34,677 nt of DNA from Amycolatopsis pittospori (GTDB taxonomy: Bacteria; Actinomycetota; Actinomycetes; Mycobacteriales; Pseudonocardiaceae): NCBI RefSeq assembly GCF_013870525.1, contig NZ_JACBXD010000078.1, forward strand, positions 1 to 34,677, written 5' to 3'. A model generated the notes under the pieces. It searched no databases and was not told the origin of the DNA. It saw only the letters and a list, made by a program, of their open reading frames with translations. Shown here piece by piece: positions 30,574 through 34,677 of this stretch (its first letter is position 1; each line of letters begins with the position of its first letter). A program made the position numbers and the translations under genes.

Positions 30574-32043
30574 ATGACTGAGCTTGACGGAGTCGGCGAG
30601 ATCGACGGCTCCTGGTCCGACGAGTCCGAATTCACCGCGCTGGACGCCCAGATCGCCGCGGGCGAGGCCGAGGAGGAGGCGCAGCTCGCGCAGCCGGTCC
30701 TCGCCGTCGTCGGCAGGCCGAACGTGGGCAAGTCCACCCTGGTCAACCGCATCCTCGGCCGCCGCGAGGCGGTCGTGCAGGACGTCCCCGGCGTGACCCG
30801 GGACCGGGTCGCCTACGACGCCTTCTGGGCGGGCCGCCGGTTCACCCTGGTCGACACGGGCGGCTGGGAGCCGGACGCGACCGGGCTGCAGGCCTCCGTC
30901 GCCGCGCAGGCCGAGATGGCGATGGCCACCGCCGACGCGGTGCTGCTGGTCATCGACGCCAGTGTCGGCGCGACGGCGACCGACGAAGCCGTCTCCAAGG
31001 TGCTGCGCCGCTCCAAGAAGCCGGTGCTGCTCGCCGCCAACAAGGTCGACGACGACCGCCTGCTCGCCGACACCGCGTCGCTGTGGTCGCTGGGCCTCGG
31101 CGAGCCGTACCCGGTCAGCGCGTTGCACGGCCGCAGCTCGGGCGACCTGCTCGACGCGATCGTCAAGGCGCTGCCTTCGATGCCGCGCGACGGCGACCGC
31201 GCCACCACCGGCCCGCGCCGCGTCGCACTGGTCGGTAAGCCGAACGTGGGCAAGTCGAGCCTGCTGAACAAGCTCTCCGGCGAAGAGCGGTCCGTCGTGG
31301 ACTCGGTCGCCGGCACCACCGTCGACCCGGTCGACTCGCTGGTCGAACTGGACGGCGACACCTGGCGGTTCGTCGACACCGCGGGCCTGCGCAAGCGCGT
31401 CAACTCGGCCAATGGCGCGGAGTACTACGCCTCGCTGCGGACCAAGACCGCGATCGACGCGGCCGAGGTCGCGATCGTGCTGCTGGACGCGGCCGAGCCG
31501 CTCTCCGAGCAGGACCTGCGGGTGCTGACCATGGTCGTCGAGGCCGGGCGCGCCTGCGTCCTCGCCTTCAACAAGTGGGACCTCGTCGACGAGGACCGCC
31601 GCCACGCCATGGTCCGCGAACTGGACCGCGGCCTCGTGCGGGTGCCCTGGGCGGACAAGGTCAACATCTCCGCGCTCACCGGGCGTTCCGTGCGCAAACT
31701 CGCGCCGGCGCTGCGGACCGCGCTGAAGTCCTGGGACCAGCGGGTTCCCACCGGCCAGCTGAACGGCTGGCTCGCCGACCTCATCGCCGCGACCCCGCCG
31801 CCGGTGCGCGGCGGTAAGCAGCCGAAGGTGCTGTTCGCGACCCAGGCGGGCATCCGGCCGCCGACGCTGGTCCTGTTCACCACCGGATTCCTCGAGGCGG
31901 GCTACCGGCGATTCATCGAACGCAAGTTCCGTGAGCGATTCGGTTTCGAAGGCAGCCCCGTTCGGGTGAATATCCGGGTTCGGGAAAAGAAGCAAAGGCC
32001 CAAGGTCGGCGGAAAAGCGGCAGGAAAACCGAAGACTCGCTGA
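30574..32043 (+). CDS. der: Ribosome biogenesis GTPase Der (EngA)
   Basis: A 489-aa protein with two tandem GTPase domains. G1 motifs are GRPNVGKSTL (near residue 47) and GKPNVGKSSL (near residue 218). G3 motifs are DTGGW and DTAGL, and G4 motifs are ANKVD and FNKWD. A KH-like C-terminal domain (PPTLVLFTTG, then RFIERKFRERFGFEGSPVRV) is followed by a basic tail. An acidic 40-residue extension precedes the first domain. It acts in 50S subunit assembly. A hairpin lies 33 bp after the stop. Confidence 0.96.
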   Translation: MTELDGVGEIDGSWSDESEFTALDAQIAAGEAEEEAQLAQPVLAVVGRPNVGKSTLVNRILGRREAVVQDVPGVTRDRVAYDAFWAGRRFTLVDTGGWEPDATGLQASVAAQAEMAMATADAVLLVIDASVGATATDEAVSKVLRRSKKPVLLAANKVDDDRLLADTASLWSLGLGEPYPVSALHGRSSGDLLDAIVKALPSMPRDGDRATTGPRRVALVGKPNVGKSSLLNKLSGEERSVVDSVAGTTVDPVDSLVELDGDTWRFVDTAGLRKRVNSANGAEYYASLRTKTAIDAAEVAIVLLDAAEPLSEQDLRVLTMVVEAGRACVLAFNKWDLVDEDRRHAMVRELDRGLVRVPWADKVNISALTGRSVRKLAPALRTALKSWDQRVPTGQLNGWLADLIAATPPPVRGGKQPKVLFATQAGIRPPTLVLFTTGFLEAGYRRFIERKFRERFGFEGSPVRVNIRVREKKQRPKVGGKAAGKPKTR

Positions 32044-32076
32044 TTTCCCACAATGTAGGTGAATAGTTCACGGGCT

Positions 32077-32110
32077 GGACACGCCGATGACCTCGGTCTT
32101 CGGCGTGTCC
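32077..32110 (+). terminator. Hairpin terminating the cmk-plsC-der operon
   Basis: GGACACGCCGA (32077-32087) pairs with TCGGCGTGTCC (32100-32110), and an inner GACC/GGTC can extend it. There is no strong U-run, so rho-independent ending is only moderately supported. It separates der from the synthetase. Confidence 0.6.
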
Positions 32111-32129
32111 CCGGTGAGGTTCGACACTC

Positions 32130-32172
32130 TGCCGAGACCCTGCCGAGATAGGGCGTTCACCTGCGGTAAAGT
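32130..32172 (+). promoter_or_regulatory. Possible promoter of the Pls-like synthetase with upstream direct repeat
   Basis: TAAAGT at 32167-32172 fits a -10 element and predicts a start near 32179, giving a leader of about 110 nt. Upstream, TGCCGAGA occurs at 32130-32137 and 32141-32148, 11 bp apart (one helical turn), a spacing seen in activator sites. I saw no clear -35. Confidence 0.4.
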
Positions 32173-32194
32173 GATTGGTCTGCTAGCGGGCGCC

Positions 32195-32219
32195 TCATTC
32201 GGAGAGCGAGCCCGAATGA
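32195..32219 (+). other. Leader hairpin
   Basis: TCATTCGG (32195-32202) pairs with CCGAATGA (32212-32219) around nine bases. It lies in the predicted leader, just upstream of the small reading frame at 32242. Any attenuator role is untested. Confidence 0.45.
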
Positions 32220-32241
32220 CGCACTTCGCGAAAGGTGTGTG

Positions 32242-32292
32242 ATGGGCTTGCGCGCCCACGCTTCTGCCGTGCCCGTGGTGACCGCCCGATGA
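32242..32292 (+). CDS. Putative 16-codon leader peptide coupled to the synthetase
   Basis: The frame reads MGLRAHASAVPVVTAR and stops with a TGA that overlaps the synthetase ATG at 32289 (ATGA). AAAGG at 32231-32235 gives it a better ribosome binding site than the synthetase start itself. The peptide is Ala/Val/Arg-rich with no codon run that clearly suggests amino-acid attenuation. It is too short for homology to decide; function could be re-initiation coupling only. An in-frame GTG at 32235 for the synthetase is the competing explanation. Confidence 0.4.
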   Translation: MGLRAHASAVPVVTAR

Positions 32293-34677
32293 CGCTGACC
32301 GCCGATTCCCGGCCGATCGCCTGCGTCGCCGACATCACCGTCGCCCCGTCGCCCGCCCCCGTCGCCGACCGAGCCCTGTTCTGGTCCGGTCTCGGCGCCG
32401 GTGAGCGCACCCTGATCGACATCCTCGCCGAGACCGCCGCCCGCCATCCCAACGCGGGCGCGATCGACGACGGCGAGACCACGCTGTCCTACCGCAAGCT
32501 CGTCGAGGAGATCGACGCCTACGGCCGCAAGCTGACCGCCAACGGCGTCGGCGTCGGCGACCGCGTGGGCGTCCGGATCTCCTCCGGCACCGCGGAGCTG
32601 TACGTCGCCATCCTCGCCGTCCTGTCCGTCGGCGCCGCCTACGTGCCTGTCGACGCGGACGATCCGGACGAGCGCGCCGAGCTGGTCTTCGGTGAGGCCG
32701 ACGTCGCCGCCGTCGTCTCCGATGGCGGCGCGATCACCGTCGTGGGCTCGCCCGGCGGTATCGAGGGTTCTCCCGCACCGGCCGACGACGCCTGGATCAT
32801 CTTCACCTCCGGTTCGACCGGTAAGCCGAAGGGCGTCGCCGTCTCGCACGCCTCCGCCGCCGCGTTCGTCGACGCCGAGGCGCAGCTGTTCCTGACCGAG
32901 GAGCCGATCGGCCCCGGCGACCGCGTGCTCGCGGGGCTGTCGGTCGCCTTCGACGCGTCCTGTGAAGAGATGTGGCTCGCCTGGCGGCACGGCGCCTGCC
33001 TGGTCCCGGCGCCGCGTTCGCTCGTGCGTACCGGTGTCGACCTCGGGCCTTGGCTCGTCGCGCAGGGCATCACCGTCGTCTCGACCGTTCCGACGCTGGC
33101 CGCGCTGTGGCCCGCCGACGCGCTCGAAGACGTCCGTCTGCTGATCTTCGGCGGCGAAGCGTGCCCGCCCGAGCTGGCCGAGCGCGTCGCCGTCGAAGGC
33201 CGCGAAGTCTGGAACACCTACGGCCCGACCGAGGCCACCGTCGTCGCCTGCGCCGCGCAGATGACCGGCGAGGGACCGGTCCGCATCGGCCTGCCGCTGG
33301 TGGGCTGGCAGCTCGCCGTCGTCAACGAGGCGGGCGAACCGGTCGCGATGGGGGAGACCGGCGAGCTGGTCATCGGCGGTGTCGGCCTGGCCCGGTACCT
33401 CGACCCGGAGAAGGACGCCGAGAAGTTCGCGCCGCTGCCGTCGCTGGGCTGGCGCCGTGCCTACCGCAGCGGTGACATGGTCCGCGCCGAGGCGGAGGGC
33501 CTGCTGTTCCTCGGACGGCTCGACGAACAGGTCAAACTCGGCGGGCGCCGGATCGAACTCGGCGAGGTCGACGCCGCACTCCAGGCGCTGCCCGGGGTTC
33601 AGGGCGCCGCCGCCGCGATCCGCCGCACCAAGGCGGGGAACCAGGTGCTGGTCGGCTATGTCGTGCCCGCCGAGGGGGTGAAGTTCGACCACGACGAGGC
33701 CGCGACCCGGCTGCGCGAGCAGCTGCCCGCCGCTCTCGTCCCGCTGCTCGCGCTGATCGGCGACCTGCCGACCCGGACCTCCGGGAAGGTCGACCGCAAC
33801 GCGCTGCCGTGGCCGCTGTCCACTGTGGACGCCGCCAAATCCGGGCTGTCGCCGACGGAGAGCTGGCTGGCCGAAGGCTGGGCGGAGATCCTGGGCGTCT
33901 CGGTCGACAACCCGAAGGCCGACTTCTTCACGAACGGTGGCGGGAGCCTGACGGCCGCGCAGCTGATCGCGCGGATCCGTACCCGGCACCCGCAGGTGTC
34001 GGTGAACGACATCTACGCCAACCCCAAGCTCGGCGCGCTCGCCTCGCTGCTGGACGCGCTGAGCGGCGAGAAGACCGAACGCCGCGACATCGCGCCGACC
34101 CCGCGCAAGGCCGGGATCATCCAGTCGCTGCTGATGATCCCGCTGATGGGCCTGGTCGGCCTGCGCTGGACGACGATCGCCGCGACGCTCTCGAACATCC
34201 TGTCGCTGGCCGGTTTCGCCTGGGCGCCGACGCTGAGCTGGGCGTGGATCGCCGTTGCGTGGGTCGCCCTCTTCAGCCCGGCGGGCCGGATCGCGATCTC
34301 CGCGACCGGCGCGCGGCTGCTGCTGCGCGGTATCCGCCCCGGCAGCTACCCGCGGGGCGGCAGCGTCCACTTGCGACTGTGGACGGCCGAGAAGCTCGCC
34401 GAGTTCAGCGGCGCGGACAGCGTCGCGGGCGCGTCCTGGATGACGACGTACGCCAAGGCACTCGGCGCGCGGATCGCCAAGGACGTCGACCTGCACTCAC
34501 CGCCGCCGGTCACCGGCATGCTGAAGCTCGGCCGCGGTGCCGCCATCGAACCCGAGGTCGACCTGACCGGGCACTGGGTGGACGGCGACCTCGTGCACAT
34601 CGGCAAGATCCGGATCGGCGCCGACGCGCGGATCGGCGCGCGCAGCACGCTGTTCCCGGGTGCCCGGATCGGCAAGG
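32289..34677 (+). CDS. Pls/PosA-type nonribosomal peptide synthetase, 3' end beyond window
   Basis: Partial, 796 codons without a stop, continuing past the window. The adenylation domain (about residues 40-510) has A3 FTSGSTGKPKG, A5 NTYGPTEATV, A7 YRSGDM, A8 GRLDEQVKLGGRRIELGEV and A10 TSGKVDR. A carrier domain follows with the phosphopantetheine Ser553 in NGGGSLTAA. From about 608 there are hydrophobic helices (GIIQSLLMIPLMGLVGLRW, then others), and the visible end enters hexapeptide-repeat sequence (LVHIGKIRIGADARIGAR). This A-T-membrane-tail layout is that of epsilon-poly-lysine synthetase and relatives. There is no condensation or thioesterase domain. My reading of the specificity residues is DAESIGTVVK, lysine-like. 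ATG 32289 is chosen; GTG 32235 is an alternative. Confidence 0.88.
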   Translation, partial: MTLTADSRPIACVADITVAPSPAPVADRALFWSGLGAGERTLIDILAETAARHPNAGAIDDGETTLSYRKLVEEIDAYGRKLTANGVGVGDRVGVRISSGTAELYVAILAVLSVGAAYVPVDADDPDERAELVFGEADVAAVVSDGGAITVVGSPGGIEGSPAPADDAWIIFTSGSTGKPKGVAVSHASAAAFVDAEAQLFLTEEPIGPGDRVLAGLSVAFDASCEEMWLAWRHGACLVPAPRSLVRTGVDLGPWLVAQGITVVSTVPTLAALWPADALEDVRLLIFGGEACPPELAERVAVEGREVWNTYGPTEATVVACAAQMTGEGPVRIGLPLVGWQLAVVNEAGEPVAMGETGELVIGGVGLARYLDPEKDAEKFAPLPSLGWRRAYRSGDMVRAEAEGLLFLGRLDEQVKLGGRRIELGEVDAALQALPGVQGAAAAIRRTKAGNQVLVGYVVPAEGVKFDHDEAATRLREQLPAALVPLLALIGDLPTRTSGKVDRNALPWPLSTVDAAKSGLSPTESWLAEGWAEILGVSVDNPKADFFTNGGGSLTAAQLIARIRTRHPQVSVNDIYANPKLGALASLLDALSGEKTERRDIAPTPRKAGIIQSLLMIPLMGLVGLRWTTIAATLSNILSLAGFAWAPTLSWAWIAVAWVALFSPAGRIAISATGARLLLRGIRPGSYPRGGSVHLRLWTAEKLAEFSGADSVAGASWMTTYAKALGARIAKDVDLHSPPPVTGMLKLGRGAAIEPEVDLTGHWVDGDLVHIGKIRIGADARIGARSTLFPGARIGK

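Noticed and set aside
29272..31995. 907-codon frame on the minus strand
   Set aside because: Antisense shadow of cmk, plsC and der in high-GC DNA.
32157..34496. 779-codon frame on the minus strand
   Set aside because: Antisense to the adenylation domain whose motifs are all intact on the + strand.

Overview
The window is high-GC actinobacterial chromosome. Gene order matches the Mycobacterium tuberculosis Rv1691-Rv1713 block: TPR protein, Rv1692-type phosphatase, small Rv1693-like protein, tlyA, nadK, recN, steA, mctB/steB, pyrG, NUDIX hydrolase, xerD, ParA, scpA, scpB, rluB, cmk, der. GTG starts, ATGA/GTGA overlaps and leaderless TANNNT promoters are frequent. The accessory genes and intergenic palindromes suggest Pseudonocardiaceae, probably Amycolatopsis; this is inference from gene content, as no rRNA gene is present.

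Layout. 1-9251 is the conserved arm: an upstream gene's terminator, a giant Arg/Gly/Asp-rich TPR protein, glycerol-3-phosphate-phosphatase-like HAD enzyme, small protein, TlyA rRNA methylase, NAD kinase, RecN, then the cell-separation pair SteA and MctB/SteB. 9314-14594 is an insertion relative to M. tuberculosis: a hydantoin/allantoin-type racemase and NCS1 permease facing a GntR regulator with twin operator repeats between them, an APH-fold kinase, and aroA. 14683-17006 is pyrG and a NUDIX hydrolase. 17018-17269 holds two large palindromes. A DUF1707/TM2 protein diverges from xerD. 18873-22713 is a tightly coupled operon: ParA, a ribbon-helix-helix-like small protein, ScpA, ScpB and RluB, joining chromosome segregation to condensin loading.

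22799-29097 is a second accessory block: secreted Xaa-Pro dipeptidyl-peptidase, SAM methyltransferase with divergent TetR, a KhtT/KhtU-like K+/H+ antiporter pair, a DUF4267 membrane protein and a divergent TetR with an array of CTAGC-N3-GCTAG operators. 29174-32043 returns to the core with cmk, plsC-like acyltransferase and der. The window ends inside a Pls/PosA-type nonribosomal peptide synthetase (A-PCP-membrane-hexapeptide architecture), the family of epsilon-poly-lysine synthetase. It begins at 32289 and is preceded by a structured leader and a 16-codon reading frame whose stop overlaps its start codon.

The observations most worth following are the modular intergenic palindrome family with a compensatory base change between two copies, the ParA/RHH/ScpAB operon, the leader-coupled Pls-like synthetase with a lysine-like specificity code, and the operator array at 28446-28509.
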